Origin: an uncultured Clostridia bacterium
Lineage (GTDB): Bacteria; Bacillota; Clostridia; Christensenellales; Borkfalkiaceae
Direction of reading: 5' to 3'
NCBI GenBank assembly: GCA_944346885.1
Contig: CALVMR010000026.1
Location: 1-55,332, forward strand
DNA length: 55,332 bases
The notes under the pieces were generated by a model, which was not told where the DNA came from, made no database searches, and was given only the letters and a program-made list of their open reading frames with translations. This document shows positions 8,942 to 17,112 of the stretch, piece after piece. Within the stretch, counting starts at the first letter, position 1. The number at the start of each line of letters is the position of its first letter. A program made the position numbers and the translations under genes.

Positions 8942-9713
8942 AAGATTCCGCCTCCTCGTCGTCTGCTCGGTCCGGATTGAAACAAATGCGGATATCGCCG
9001 AACGTATCCCCTTGCACCGCTTTCACGTACTGATATTTCAGCAAATTCAAAAGCGCCAAAAAAGTCGTAATGATCTCGCTCCTGCCCGCGTGACGGGAAA
9101 AAAGATCTTCGAACCCGACTTCCCCGCGTTCGCCGACCGTTTCGCGGATGTAATCCGCCCTATCCTGCACGGTATAGGCGTCCTTGGGGATCTCGCGCTG
9201 CATATCCGCGTCCCGCCGGTCCGCTTCGCGGCGCAGCATCAGTTCGGTAAACGCTTTCAGCAATCCGTCTAAATTAAAATCTTTGTAAACGATCTTCGCT
9301 TCGCCAACGTTTTTATCCGGCTGCTTATAATAAAAGCCGATCGTTTCCAGCTCTTTGAGTTTTACGCTCTCCTCTTTGAGCAGTTTATACTCTTCCAGCG
9401 CGCGGATGAGCATGCTCTCGCTGTCTTCTTCCTCTTCCTCCGGTTCGACGATGGCGGGGACCAAGCTCTTTGCCTTGATCTCCAAGATGGTCGAAGCGAT
9501 GGCAAGGTATTCGCTCGCCTTATCGATATCGATGTACGGCAGCCCCTTCATATAGTCAAGAAACTGCTCCGTGACCTTGGAAACAAAGATATCCTTGATC
9601 TCGATGCGCTCTTGTTTGATAAGATAGAGCAAAAGGTCGAGCGGTCCTTCAAAATTTTCTAAGATCGTCGTATAATCTACGACCGATTCAAATTTGCTTG
9701 CGTCCTCAGCCAT
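8925..9713 (-). CDS. scpA: Segregation and condensation protein A (kleisin)
   Basis: A 262-residue kleisin that bridges the SMC heads with ScpB for chromosome condensation and segregation. The N-terminal helical domain carries the typical FEGPLDLLLYLIKQERIEI, and the C-terminal winged helix is at ~190-250. Acidic tail residues overlap the ribosome-binding region of scpB. The ATG abuts the stop codon of the upstream M50 gene with no gap, so the three genes form a coupled M50-scpA-scpB unit, an order typical of Clostridia. Confidence 0.96.
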   Translation of the reverse strand: MAEDASKFESVVDYTTILENFEGPLDLLLYLIKQERIEIKDIFVSKVTEQFLDYMKGLPYIDIDKASEYLAIASTILEIKAKSLVPAIVEPEEEEEDSESMLIRALEEYKLLKEESVKLKELETIGFYYKQPDKNVGEAKIVYKDFNLDGLLKAFTELMLRREADRRDADMQREIPKDAYTVQDRADYIRETVGERGEVGFEDLFSRHAGRSEIITTFLALLNLLKYQYVKAVQGDTFGDIRICFNPDRADDEEAESFEEFE

Positions 9714-10412
9714 TTAAAACACAAACCCCCACAGCGCCTGTATCGGGTACCCGACACACGGCACCACGAACGTGAACAGCAACCCAAGCGGGTCGCAATA
9801 CAAGAAAACATCCGCCGCCGCGCCGTGCAGATAACGGCGCAGCATCGACATGACAAAATGCAGCACGATCAGCGCGATAAGGATGTAACGCCCGTTGCGC
9901 TGCATCCAACAAAACGCCCTGCCGCGCCGCCTGTTCAACGCTTCGATGACCCGCCAGCCGTCCAGCGGCGGCAGCGGGATCAGGTTGAACAGAAAAAAGG
10001 AGATCGAATAGGTAAAGAGATACTTGGTAAAATCGACGGCGATCTGCGCGCCCCATCCGCCGGGAAGCAGCTGCGCCAAACAGAAAAGCGGATAAAACAA
10101 AAACGCCGTCAAATAATTGCACACAACGCCCGCAAGCGCCGTCATGGCAAGCCCGCTGCGGTAACGGCGGAAATTGCGCGCATCGATGGGGACGGGCTTT
10201 GCCCATCCGAACCCCGCAAAAGCAAACAGGCACAGCCCCAAAACATCAAAATGGCGGAGCGGGTTCAAACTCAGTCTTCCGTACAATTTCGGCGTAGCAT
10301 CGCCGCATTTATACGCCACGAACGCATGTGCAAATTCGTGCAGCGTGAGCACGACCACCGCCGCAAGCAGGCTGGCGACCAAGTAAATTGCGTAATCCAA
10401 AAAATCCTGCAT
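9714..10412 (-). CDS. Site-2 protease family (M50) membrane metalloprotease
   Basis: A 232-residue polytopic protein with about five or six hydrophobic segments. Zinc ligands His25 and His29 with catalytic Glu26 lie in the first membrane helix (TLHEFAHAF). The third ligand is Asp151 in NLIPLPPLDG. Family members of this short type cut transmembrane substrates; the target is unknown. It heads the scpA-scpB operon. The ATG is only seven bases from a strong -10 box and has no Shine-Dalgarno sequence, so a leaderless message is predicted. Confidence 0.92.
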   Translation of the reverse strand: MQDFLDYAIYLVASLLAAVVVLTLHEFAHAFVAYKCGDATPKLYGRLSLNPLRHFDVLGLCLFAFAGFGWAKPVPIDARNFRRYRSGLAMTALAGVVCNYLTAFLFYPLFCLAQLLPGGWGAQIAVDFTKYLFTYSISFFLFNLIPLPPLDGWRVIEALNRRRGRAFCWMQRNGRYILIALIVLHFVMSMLRRYLHGAAADVFLYCDPLGLLFTFVVPCVGYPIQALWGFVF

Positions 10413-10419
10413 GCTAGAA

Positions 10420-10448
10420 ATTATACTATATCCGCTTTAAAAAAGCAA
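10420..10448 (-). promoter_or_regulatory. Promoter of M50-scpA-scpB, start at the ATG
   Basis: Minus strand TTGCTT (10443-10448), 17 bases, TATAAT (10420-10425). Seven bases (TTCTAGC) separate the -10 box from the ATG at 10412, leaving a leader of zero or one base. Confidence 0.75.
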
Positions 10449-10466
10449 GGCAAATGCACGCTTTTT

Positions 10467-10495
10467 AAAAGCGGGCGAAGATGCACTCCGCCCGC
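10467..10495 (-). terminator. Hairpin after lysA
   Basis: Minus strand GCGGGCG and CGCCCGC arms with an 11-base loop, then TTTT followed by A residues. The U-tract is short, so efficiency is uncertain. It sits right after the lysA stop and before the M50 promoter. Confidence 0.6.
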
Positions 10496-10503
10496 CTTTC
10501 CCT

Positions 10504-11829
10504 TTAACGCAAAAAATCAGGGATCACATCGTTGCGCACGATATCTTCATACGTCTGCGGCTTGACGATATACTCCGCTCTGCCGCCGCCGACCAGCACA
10601 ACGGGCGGCACGGCGTTGCGGTTGTAATTGCTTGCCATCGAATAGTTGTAGGCGCCCGTTGAAAGCACGGCAAGGATATCCCCTTCCCGCGCCGCGGGAA
10701 GATCGACGTCTGCGCAAACGATATCGCCGCTCTCGCAGCATTTTCCCGCAATGCTGACGCGCTCCGTTGCGGGTTCGGCGGCACGGTTTGCCAATACCGC
10801 CGTGTATTTTGCCTGGTACAGCGCGTACCGCGGGTTTTCAAACATGCCCCCGTCTACGGCAACATACTTTTTTACGCCGGGAATCTCCTTGATCGCGCCG
10901 ACGGTATAGAGAGTGATGCCCGCTTCGCCCACGATCGACCTGCCCGGCTCGATGAGCAAATACGGCTTCGGGAACTCGTATTCTTCCGCCTTTTCTTTTA
11001 CGGCGGCGATCACGGTGCGCAGATACTGCGTATAATCGGAAACGCTCTGCCTTTCGTCCCCCTCCGCATACCAAATGCCGTATCCGCCGCCGAGATTGAG
11101 CACCGAGGCGGTAAAGGAATATTTACGCCGCATCACTTCCATAAAAGCGAGCATCTTTTCCGCCGCAAGCGCAAACGACTGCTTTTCGAAGATCTGCGAA
11201 CCGATGTGGCAATGGTATCCCTTTAAAAGAAGATTTTTCTTTTGCAGAGCGCAGACCGTGATCTTTTCCGCCGTTCCGTCCGCGATCGAAAAGCCGAACT
11301 TGCTGTCCGTTTTTGCCGTTTGGATAAAACGGTGCGTATGCGCTTCCACTCCGGGGTTTACCCGAAGCAAAACGGCTTGCTTTTTTCCGTACTTCGCGCA
11401 GAGCGCATCCAATTTATCCAGCTCGGTATACGCGTCCACGACGATCAGCCCGACGCCGCAACGGACGGCATCCTCCAATTCGCCGTACAATTTATTGTTG
11501 CCGTGCAGGCAGATCTTATCGGCAGGAAAGCCCGCTTTGCACGCGGTATAAAGTTCCCCGCCGGAAACCACGTCTATCCCGATCCCCTCCTGCTGCGCGA
11601 TCTTATAGATCGCCATGCAGGAAAACGCTTTCGACGCATACAAAACCAGCCCGTTTCCGTCGTAATCGGTGCGAATCGCCTGCGAATACGCCCTGCACAT
11701 GGCGCGGATATACTGCTCGTCCATCACATACAACGGCGTTCCGAACCGCGCGGCAAGCGCAACGCAGTCCTTCCCTCCGATTTCAAGATGACCGGCTTTA
11801 TTTATTTTTAAGGTATCGCGCACATTCAT
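10504..11829 (-). CDS. lysA: Diaminopimelate decarboxylase
   Basis: A 441-residue PLP enzyme that decarboxylates meso-diaminopimelate to L-lysine. The fold-type III barrel holds the Schiff-base Lys67 in LYASKAFS, the conserved HCHIGSQI and GGGYG phosphate-binding loop, and the C-terminal CESGD and GAYN motifs. The ATG at 11829 has GGGAG about 10 bases upstream. It is a single-gene transcription unit with its own promoter. The leader of roughly 40 bases is too short for a lysine riboswitch. Confidence 0.97.
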   Translation of the reverse strand: MNVRDTLKINKAGHLEIGGKDCVALAARFGTPLYVMDEQYIRAMCRAYSQAIRTDYDGNGLVLYASKAFSCMAIYKIAQQEGIGIDVVSGGELYTACKAGFPADKICLHGNNKLYGELEDAVRCGVGLIVVDAYTELDKLDALCAKYGKKQAVLLRVNPGVEAHTHRFIQTAKTDSKFGFSIADGTAEKITVCALQKKNLLLKGYHCHIGSQIFEKQSFALAAEKMLAFMEVMRRKYSFTASVLNLGGGYGIWYAEGDERQSVSDYTQYLRTVIAAVKEKAEEYEFPKPYLLIEPGRSIVGEAGITLYTVGAIKEIPGVKKYVAVDGGMFENPRYALYQAKYTAVLANRAAEPATERVSIAGKCCESGDIVCADVDLPAAREGDILAVLSTGAYNYSMASNYNRNAVPPVVLVGGGRAEYIVKPQTYEDIVRNDVIPDFLR

Positions 11830-12131
11830 GGCTACCGCACTCCCGCGGAACGGCTATCGTTCCATATGCAATATTTTATCACAGGAAAAAAGATTTTGCA
11901 AATGTTTGCCATAAAAAAGCGGCAACAGGCACCGCGAATTTACCGCCGAAAAAACCGAAAGCCGATAAAACGCACCGCGCGGAAAACGTTCGAAAAAAAC
12001 TCCGAAACGCCGCCGCAAACAAAAGCGCGCGCCCGCGCGCCGCGGTGCCTCGCTTATATAGCCCGCCGCGGCGCCTTATTTGTACCGCCCGCCGCAAGCA
12101 AAAAGCGCGCTTTTGCATATTTTTTTCAGAT
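11830..12131. other. Non-coding interval between lysA and tRNA-Val
   Basis: No convincing gene is seen here. Reading frames across it have atypical composition and run into the tRNA. It holds the lysA promoter near the left edge and, at 12037-12074, an inverted repeat GCGCCGCGG/CCGCGGCGC around a 20-base AT-richer loop. That hairpin has no T-run and its role is unknown. The rest is a patchwork of CGAAAAA-like and GCG-rich tracts. Confidence 0.6.
11873..11901 (-). promoter_or_regulatory. Promoter of lysA
   Basis: Minus strand TTGCAA (11896-11901), 17-base spacer, TAAAAT (11873-11878), about 43 bases before the lysA ATG. Confidence 0.7.
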
Positions 12132-12160
12132 AAAAAAGCACCGCAACCGATTGCAGTGCT
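12132..12160 (-). terminator. Terminator after tRNA-Val
   Basis: Minus strand AGCACTGCAA/TTGCGGTGCT stem with one T-G wobble and a 4-base loop, followed by six T. It begins a few bases past the CCA of tRNA-Val and closes the long transcription unit upstream. Confidence 0.9.
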
Positions 12161-12164
12161 TTTT

Positions 12165-12241
12165 TGGTAGAGACAGTAGGACTCGAACCTACGACCTCTC
12201 GCATGTGAAGCGAGCGCTCTAACCAACTGAGCTATGCCTCC
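12165..12241 (-). tRNA. tRNA-Val (anticodon CAC)
   Basis: A 77-nt minus-strand cloverleaf. Acceptor stem GGAGGCA/TGTCTCT contains two G-T pairs. The anticodon arm CTCGC-TTCACAT-GCGAG gives CAC. The T-arm GTAGG-TTCGAGT-CCTAC is followed by discriminator A and an encoded CCA. It is 23 bases behind tRNA-Leu and probably processed from the same transcript. Confidence 0.95.
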
Positions 12242-12264
12242 GCAGACCGCCGAACGGCGGATGC

Positions 12265-12351
12265 TGGTGCGAGTGACAGGACTTGAACCTGCACGGGATC
12301 GCTCCCACTAGAACCTGAATCTAGCGCGTCTGCCAATTCCACCACACTCGC
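12265..12351 (-). tRNA. tRNA-Leu (anticodon CAG)
   Basis: An 87-nt class II tRNA on the minus strand. Acceptor stem GCGAGTG/CACTCGC, anticodon arm CTAGA-TTCAGGT-TCTAG (CAG, reads CUG), long variable arm, T-arm with GGTTCAAGTCC, and encoded CCA. Its 5' end is only seven bases from the stop codon of the S51 peptidase gene. I see no promoter in between, so it is likely cut out of that mRNA. Confidence 0.95.
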
Positions 12352-12358
12352 GTATTTG

Positions 12359-13078
12359 TTAAGGAAAGACGATCTCCGGCGCGATCACTTCTTTTGTTAG
12401 CGCACCGCCCGCCGCGTGCAGCCGATACGCGCGCCCGCCGCCGTTTAGCGAACAGCGGATGTGCCCGTCCGTCAGTACGATCGCCGCATTGTCCTCCAAC
12501 GCAACAGCGTCTTGCTTATTATACGAAATAATTTTATCAAAGTCAAGCACTCTGAGGTTATAATGCGGAGAAATTGTATCTTTTATCCAGCCCAGCCCCT
12601 CGTGCATCGCATATGGCGCGTCGCTTGCCGCCGCGCGCGAAGGTGAATCGGTATACATGGCGGTAAACCAGCAGATCGCCCCTGCGGAGAGCCCGCAAAC
12701 CGGAACGCCGCGGGCATATGCGTCTTCGATGAGCCCCAAAAGCCCCGTCTTTTTCCAGTGGTCGAGCATAAAGAGCGTATCGCCGCCGCCGACGTATAAA
12801 AAATCCGCTTTTAAAAATTTTTCGCGCAGCTTATCAAAACTCATTTCCCCGTAGACCGAGAGCGCAACATCCGCCTTGATATCAAAGACAGACGTATATG
12901 TTTTGCGGAAGCTGTTGAAGTACGGCATGCTGTCATGGCTGGCGGTCGGAATAAACAGCCCGACCGGGCGGCGCCCTTCTGCGCGTTGTTTGATAAACGA
13001 CGCAATATACGCGTCGATCTTCAACGTCTCCTTGCTCTTCAATTCGCCGCCGCCGATGAGGATGAGCGTTTGTTCCAT
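12359..13078 (-). CDS. Peptidase S51 (dipeptidase E-like)
   Basis: A 239-residue class I glutamine-amidotransferase-like protein of the S51 family (aspartyl dipeptidase / cyanophycinase relatives). The nucleophile Ser131 is in the elbow CGLSAGAICW and the likely catalytic His172 is in SPHYN. YVGGGDTLFML is the usual turn before the active site. It probably hydrolyses small Asp-containing dipeptides in the cytoplasm; the true substrate is unknown. It is second-last of the minus-strand run and directly precedes two tRNA genes. Confidence 0.85.
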   Translation of the reverse strand: MEQTLILIGGGELKSKETLKIDAYIASFIKQRAEGRRPVGLFIPTASHDSMPYFNSFRKTYTSVFDIKADVALSVYGEMSFDKLREKFLKADFLYVGGGDTLFMLDHWKKTGLLGLIEDAYARGVPVCGLSAGAICWFTAMYTDSPSRAAASDAPYAMHEGLGWIKDTISPHYNLRVLDFDKIISYNKQDAVALEDNAAIVLTDGHIRCSLNGGGRAYRLHAAGGALTKEVIAPEIVFP

Positions 13079-13080
13079 TT

Positions 13081-13554
13081 TTATTTTCCGCTCCTTGCCC
13101 GCAGCTGATCGTCGCGCGCCAAAACGTTTTCCATGACCGCGATCGCCTCGCGCAATCCGTCACAGGCGCATGCGAGCCCCTCCGGCTCGTTTTTGCCGCG
13201 GTGCCCGTATTTGTACGGAAGCAGGGCGCTACGCACACGCTCCAACAGCACGGAAACATTGTCGATATCCATATCCCGCTCTTTGCGCGCCAGTGCCGAT
13301 GAAGCGTGGATCAATTTATCCGTACCGTACAAAAGTTTGGAGATCCTCTTAAAAAAGCGAAGTTTTTCTTCCTGCTCGCGCACCGCTGCCGAAAACGCTT
13401 CGGCTTCTTCTAACAGCGCCTGCATCCGTTCGTACAGTTTACGATGGGTAGGAAGTTTTTCCGCCTTGCGCAAAAGCAACAGCGCCGCGATCCCGACGAC
13501 AATGACCGCCGCATAAATAATATATTGAATGAGAATGGACCAATCCAGATTCAT
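13081..13554 (-). CDS. Hypothetical single-pass membrane protein
   Basis: A 157-residue protein I do not recognise. An N-terminal hydrophobic segment at ~7-28 is followed by a highly charged helical cytoplasmic part with heptad-like character (~30-90). The start at 13554 overlaps the mscS stop codon as ATGA and has AAAGGAGAGG just upstream within mscS. Overlap with the channel gene suggests co-expression, so a partner role with MscS is possible but unproven. Confidence 0.75.
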   Translation of the reverse strand: MNLDWSILIQYIIYAAVIVVGIAALLLLRKAEKLPTHRKLYERMQALLEEAEAFSAAVREQEEKLRFFKRISKLLYGTDKLIHASSALARKERDMDIDNVSVLLERVRSALLPYKYGHRGKNEPEGLACACDGLREAIAVMENVLARDDQLRARSGK

Positions 13555-14420
13555 TTCCTCTCCTTTTCGGCGTCGCCGTCCGCCGCAGGGCGGAGTACGG
13601 AAAGATCTTGTTTCCCGTCGGCGAGGCGGATCTCCAACTTGTTGTACGGCTGTTCGATCCCGTGCTCGCGCAGAGCGTTGAAAACGATCTCGCGCAAATC
13701 GTAATAGGTATCCCAATAATTTTCGTTCGGCGCCCAGGCGCGCACCGAAAATTTGAAGGTGCTTTCGCCGAAGTCTTCCAGCGCGACGGAGGGCGACGGC
13801 GTTTTTACGACATACTTGTACGAAGAAACGCTTTCCAAAATGATTTGTTTGACTTGCGCAACGTCCGCCGTATACGAAACGGGAATGCCGAACACGATCC
13901 GGCGCAGCGGCATCGTGCTGTAATTGATCACGTCGTTGATGAGGATATCGCTGTTCGGGATGATGATCTCTTCGTTGCTGTACGTCAAGATCTTTGTATT
14001 GAACAAGCGGATATCCTGCACCAAGCCGTCTTTATCTTTAATACGAATGTAATCTCCCTTCTTAAACGGTTTGGTAAAGATAATGATGATCCCGTTCGCC
14101 AAGCTGGAAAGACTGTCCTTCAAAGCGAGGATGACGGCAAGCGCCACCGCCGAAAACGCCGCAATGATGCCCGCCGTAGAGAATCCGAGCGTTGAGACCA
14201 GCAAAACGACCAGCGCAATGTACAAAACGATCGTCACCATCGAAATAACGAAAGTTGCCGCGGCGCTGTCTAACTTGCTTTTAAACAATACGGTGCGCAA
14301 AATGATACGCACGATCTTGACGACGAGCAGCCCCAACACAAAAAAGGCGATCGCTTTCACGATGGAAAGCCCCGTATTGTTGACGAACTCGACTGCGATA
14401 TCCCGAATCGTTTCTGCCAT
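13551..14420 (-). CDS. mscS: MscS-family mechanosensitive channel
   Basis: A 289-residue channel with three hydrophobic segments in the first ~115 residues. The last is the Gly/Ala-rich pore helix (GIIAAFSAVALAVILALKD). It is followed by the MscS beta domain (GDYIRIKDKDG, IIIPNSDILINDVINYS) and a C-terminal alpha/beta domain. It should open under membrane tension to release solutes on hypo-osmotic shock. The ATG at 14420 follows GGGAGGTGGGT, a strong ribosome-binding site. Confidence 0.93.
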   Translation of the reverse strand: MAETIRDIAVEFVNNTGLSIVKAIAFFVLGLLVVKIVRIILRTVLFKSKLDSAAATFVISMVTIVLYIALVVLLVSTLGFSTAGIIAAFSAVALAVILALKDSLSSLANGIIIIFTKPFKKGDYIRIKDKDGLVQDIRLFNTKILTYSNEEIIIPNSDILINDVINYSTMPLRRIVFGIPVSYTADVAQVKQIILESVSSYKYVVKTPSPSVALEDFGESTFKFSVRAWAPNENYWDTYYDLREIVFNALREHGIEQPYNKLEIRLADGKQDLSVLRPAADGDAEKERK

Positions 14421-14466
14421 ACCCACCTCCCGCCGCTTTTGCGGCATCAAAAAGAAAACGGCGCGC

Positions 14467-15753
14467 TCAGGCAAACGCCGCCTGCCTGCGCAAACGTTCT
14501 TTCCGCTTTTCGCACTGCGCAAAGATCGTTTCCAGAGGCTCGCCGATCGCATAGTTGCCCTGCTCGTAAACGACCTTTCCGCCCGCGATCGTCATCAGAA
14601 CGTTGGAAGTATCCGCGCTGAACACCACGTTTTTGCGGATATCGGATGCGGGGTGCATGTTCGGCGCAAAAAGATCGAGCAACACCACGTCCGCAAACAT
14701 GCCCTCCGCCAGCCTGCCGCCCGCAAAACCGAGCGCGCCGTATCCGTTTTCGGTTGCGGCGCGCAGCGCCTCTTCGGCGGGAACCGCCGCCGCGTCCTTC
14801 ATCGATTCCTTTTGCAGGCAGGAATACAGATACATTTCCCGAAACGGTGACGTTGCATTGTTGCTTGCCGAACCGTCCGTACCCAGCGCGGGGGCGAGCC
14901 CCGCCGCCAGCATAGACGTGACGGGCGCAACGCCGGAGGCAAGTTTTAAATTGCTGCCGCCGTTGACGACGGGCGTAACGCCGCTCTGCTTTAAAAGCGC
15001 CAAATCGTCTTTATCCGCATAGGTACAATGTGCCGCAAGCCCGCCGTTTTCAAAAAATCCGAGTTTATGCAGATACTGCGGCGGCGTGAGTCCGCCGTGC
15101 CGCACCGTGCATTCCCCCACTTCTTTGAGCGTTTCCGAAAGATGGATGTACGTCTTTGCCCCGCTCTCCGCCGCAAGATCCGCCACGGCGGCAATCAGCT
15201 TTTCTTCGCTGGTGTACTCCGCGTGCAGACCGGGAAAATAGCGGACGCGCTCCCCCAGCGCACTGTACTTGGCGTAATTTTTTTGCATTTCGCCCACCAC
15301 GTCGTAATCCGAATACGAATTGGAACCACAGCACAGGGCAAGACAAAGATTCGCGTTTTTTGCCGCGGCATAGACGGAATCGATAAAAAAGTACATATCC
15401 GCAAAGCAGGTAATGCCGCTACGCACGAACTCCGCGATCTGCAACATCGTGCCCCAGTACACATCCTCGGCGGTAAGATGATCTTCCAGCGGAAAAATGC
15501 GGTCGTACAGCCATCGGTCGAGCGGCAGATCGTCGGCAATGCCGCGGAACAGGCTCATGGCGGCATGCGCATGCGCGTTGCAAAACCCGCTCATCAAAAG
15601 ATTTCCGCGGCAGTCGATCTCCCGATCCGCGCGGAATCCGTCGTCCGCTTTTCCGACCCACACGATGCGGTCGTTTTCAATGCAAAGCTCTCCGTGTTCG
15701 ATCGGCGCGCCCGCATGCCGCAGCAATTTTGCGTTATACAGGCGAAGTTTCAT
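14467..15753 (-). CDS. mtaD: Methylthioadenosine/S-adenosylhomocysteine deaminase-type amidohydrolase
   Basis: A 428-residue zinc amidohydrolase of the ATZ/TRZ-MtaD group. Metal ligands His61 and His63 (HAHAA), His204 (HLSET, with Glu207), His242 (AHC) and Asp293 (GTDG) are all visible, as is the RGIADDLPLDRWL substrate loop. The likely reaction is deamination of 5'-methylthioadenosine or S-adenosylhomocysteine to the inosine derivative. Guanine or related deaminase activity cannot be excluded from sequence. The start overlaps the galU stop as ATGA. Confidence 0.85.
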   Translation of the reverse strand: MKLRLYNAKLLRHAGAPIEHGELCIENDRIVWVGKADDGFRADREIDCRGNLLMSGFCNAHAHAAMSLFRGIADDLPLDRWLYDRIFPLEDHLTAEDVYWGTMLQIAEFVRSGITCFADMYFFIDSVYAAAKNANLCLALCCGSNSYSDYDVVGEMQKNYAKYSALGERVRYFPGLHAEYTSEEKLIAAVADLAAESGAKTYIHLSETLKEVGECTVRHGGLTPPQYLHKLGFFENGGLAAHCTYADKDDLALLKQSGVTPVVNGGSNLKLASGVAPVTSMLAAGLAPALGTDGSASNNATSPFREMYLYSCLQKESMKDAAAVPAEEALRAATENGYGALGFAGGRLAEGMFADVVLLDLFAPNMHPASDIRKNVVFSADTSNVLMTIAGGKVVYEQGNYAIGEPLETIFAQCEKRKERLRRQAAFA

Positions 15754-16646
15754 GCCTCTTTCCCCAATTTTTCGGCAAGGGCGCGGATATAGACGCGCAT
15801 TCCCGCGCCGAGCGCTCTGTCGCGCAGGGCGTATTCGATGTTGGCTTCCAAATATTCCAGCTTGTTGCCCGCATCGTAGCGCTTCCCTTCAAACAGGCAC
15901 CCGTTGAGCCTGCCGCTCTTTGCCAAGATACCGAGCGAATCGGTAAAATACACTTCGCCGCTTGCCGAAGGCGGCGTATTGCGGATAACGTCGTAAATAT
16001 CGCTCTCCACAACATACCTGCCGATCACGGCGTTGTTGGAAAACTTTTCTTTGACAGGCGGCTTTTCCACGATCTTTCGGATGGATACCGTGCGTTCCCC
16101 CACCGGATCCGCCTGGATATTGGCGTATTTCGGAATATCGTCGTCCGAGACCTGCATAACGGCGACCGTCGGCTTCCCCGTCGCTTCGTAACGGTCGATA
16201 AGCTGCCCGATGCCGGGGCGCTTCCCCTCTTCGGTATAGATGATATCGTCGCCGAGCAGGATGGCAAAGGGTTCGTCTCCCGTAAACGCCTGCGCATACA
16301 AAATGGCGTCCGCAAACCCGACGGGGTGGATCTGCCGCACGAAATGGATCTTTGCGATCTTCTCCGTTTCGCGGCAGACGCGCAAAAACTCCGTTTTGCC
16401 GTCCTGTTCAAGCACCCGTTCCAATTCCGGAGCACTGTCAAAATAGTCCTCCATGGCGGTTTTGCCGCGGGCGGTTATGACCAAAATATCGGTGATCCCC
16501 GAAGCCGCCGCTTCCTCGATGATGTATTGAATGGTAGGTTTATCGACGATGGGGAGCATCTCTTTGCAAACGGATTTCGTGATGGGCAAAAAGCGCGTGC
16601 CGTACCCTGCCGCAGGGATCACTGCCTTTGTAACTTTTTTTGTCAT
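15750..16646 (-). CDS. galU: UTP-glucose-1-phosphate uridylyltransferase
   Basis: A 298-residue nucleotidyltransferase making UDP-glucose for envelope polysaccharides and glycolipids. The N-terminal signature AVIPAAGYGTRFLPITKSVCKEMLPI is split by the catalytic-loop Arg. LLGDDIIY holds the metal-binding Asp and IVEKP the sugar-binding region. The length is standard. GAGGTAACGCT precedes the ATG at 16646, 16 bases after the rpiB stop. Confidence 0.96.
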   Translation of the reverse strand: MTKKVTKAVIPAAGYGTRFLPITKSVCKEMLPIVDKPTIQYIIEEAAASGITDILVITARGKTAMEDYFDSAPELERVLEQDGKTEFLRVCRETEKIAKIHFVRQIHPVGFADAILYAQAFTGDEPFAILLGDDIIYTEEGKRPGIGQLIDRYEATGKPTVAVMQVSDDDIPKYANIQADPVGERTVSIRKIVEKPPVKEKFSNNAVIGRYVVESDIYDVIRNTPPSASGEVYFTDSLGILAKSGRLNGCLFEGKRYDAGNKLEYLEANIEYALRDRALGAGMRVYIRALAEKLGKEA

Positions 16647-16662
16647 AGCGTTACCTCAACGG

Positions 16663-17112
16663 TCATTTATAATATTTTTCTTCGATCGCGGCGATCTTAT
16701 CCACGCGGCGCCGGTGCCGCCCGCCCTCGAACCCCGTATTGAGAAAGGTTTCAACGATTTCAAGCATCAGCCCGTCTCCTATGATCTTTTGCCCGAAAGC
16801 GATCATATTCGCATCGTTATGAAGGCGCGTATATTTTGCCGAATAGGTATCGTGGCAATGCGCACAGCGGATGCCGGGCACCTTGTTTGCCGCAATGGAA
16901 ATGCCGATGCCCGTACTGCAAATCAAAATGCCGCGCTCGCACTCGCCGCGCGCCACCGCCTCCGCCGCAGGCAGCGCAAAATCCGGATAATCGCAGCTAT
17001 CCGTGCTGTCCGTTCCGAAGTCGATGACCTCGTACGCATGATCCGCCAAATAGCGCAGCAGCGCCTTTTTTAAAGCCAGCCCGCCGTGGTCGCAGGCAAC
17101 CGCAATTTTCAT
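16663..17112 (-). CDS. rpiB: Ribose-5-phosphate isomerase B
   Basis: A 149-residue RpiB/LacAB-family isomerase interconverting ribulose- and ribose-5-phosphate. The Asp8-His9 start motif ACDHGG, catalytic Cys65 in ICSTGIGIS and the HND (98-100) segment are present. The start overlaps ywlE by four bases. The rpiB-ywlE-tsaC neighbourhood matches the Bacillus ywlF-ywlE-ywlC order. Confidence 0.95.
   Translation of the reverse strand: MKIAVACDHGGLALKKALLRYLADHAYEVIDFGTDSTDSCDYPDFALPAAEAVARGECERGILICSTGIGISIAANKVPGIRCAHCHDTYSAKYTRLHNDANMIAFGQKIIGDGLMLEIVETFLNTGFEGGRHRRRVDKIAAIEEKYYK

Noticed and set aside
11830..11880. Lysine riboswitch ahead of lysA
   Set aside because: The leader from the -10 box to the ATG is only about 43 bases, far too short for an L-box.
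11866..12226. Reading frames on both strands between lysA and the tRNAs
   Set aside because: They run through tRNA-Val and a terminator, have low-complexity Arg-rich content and no ribosome-binding site.
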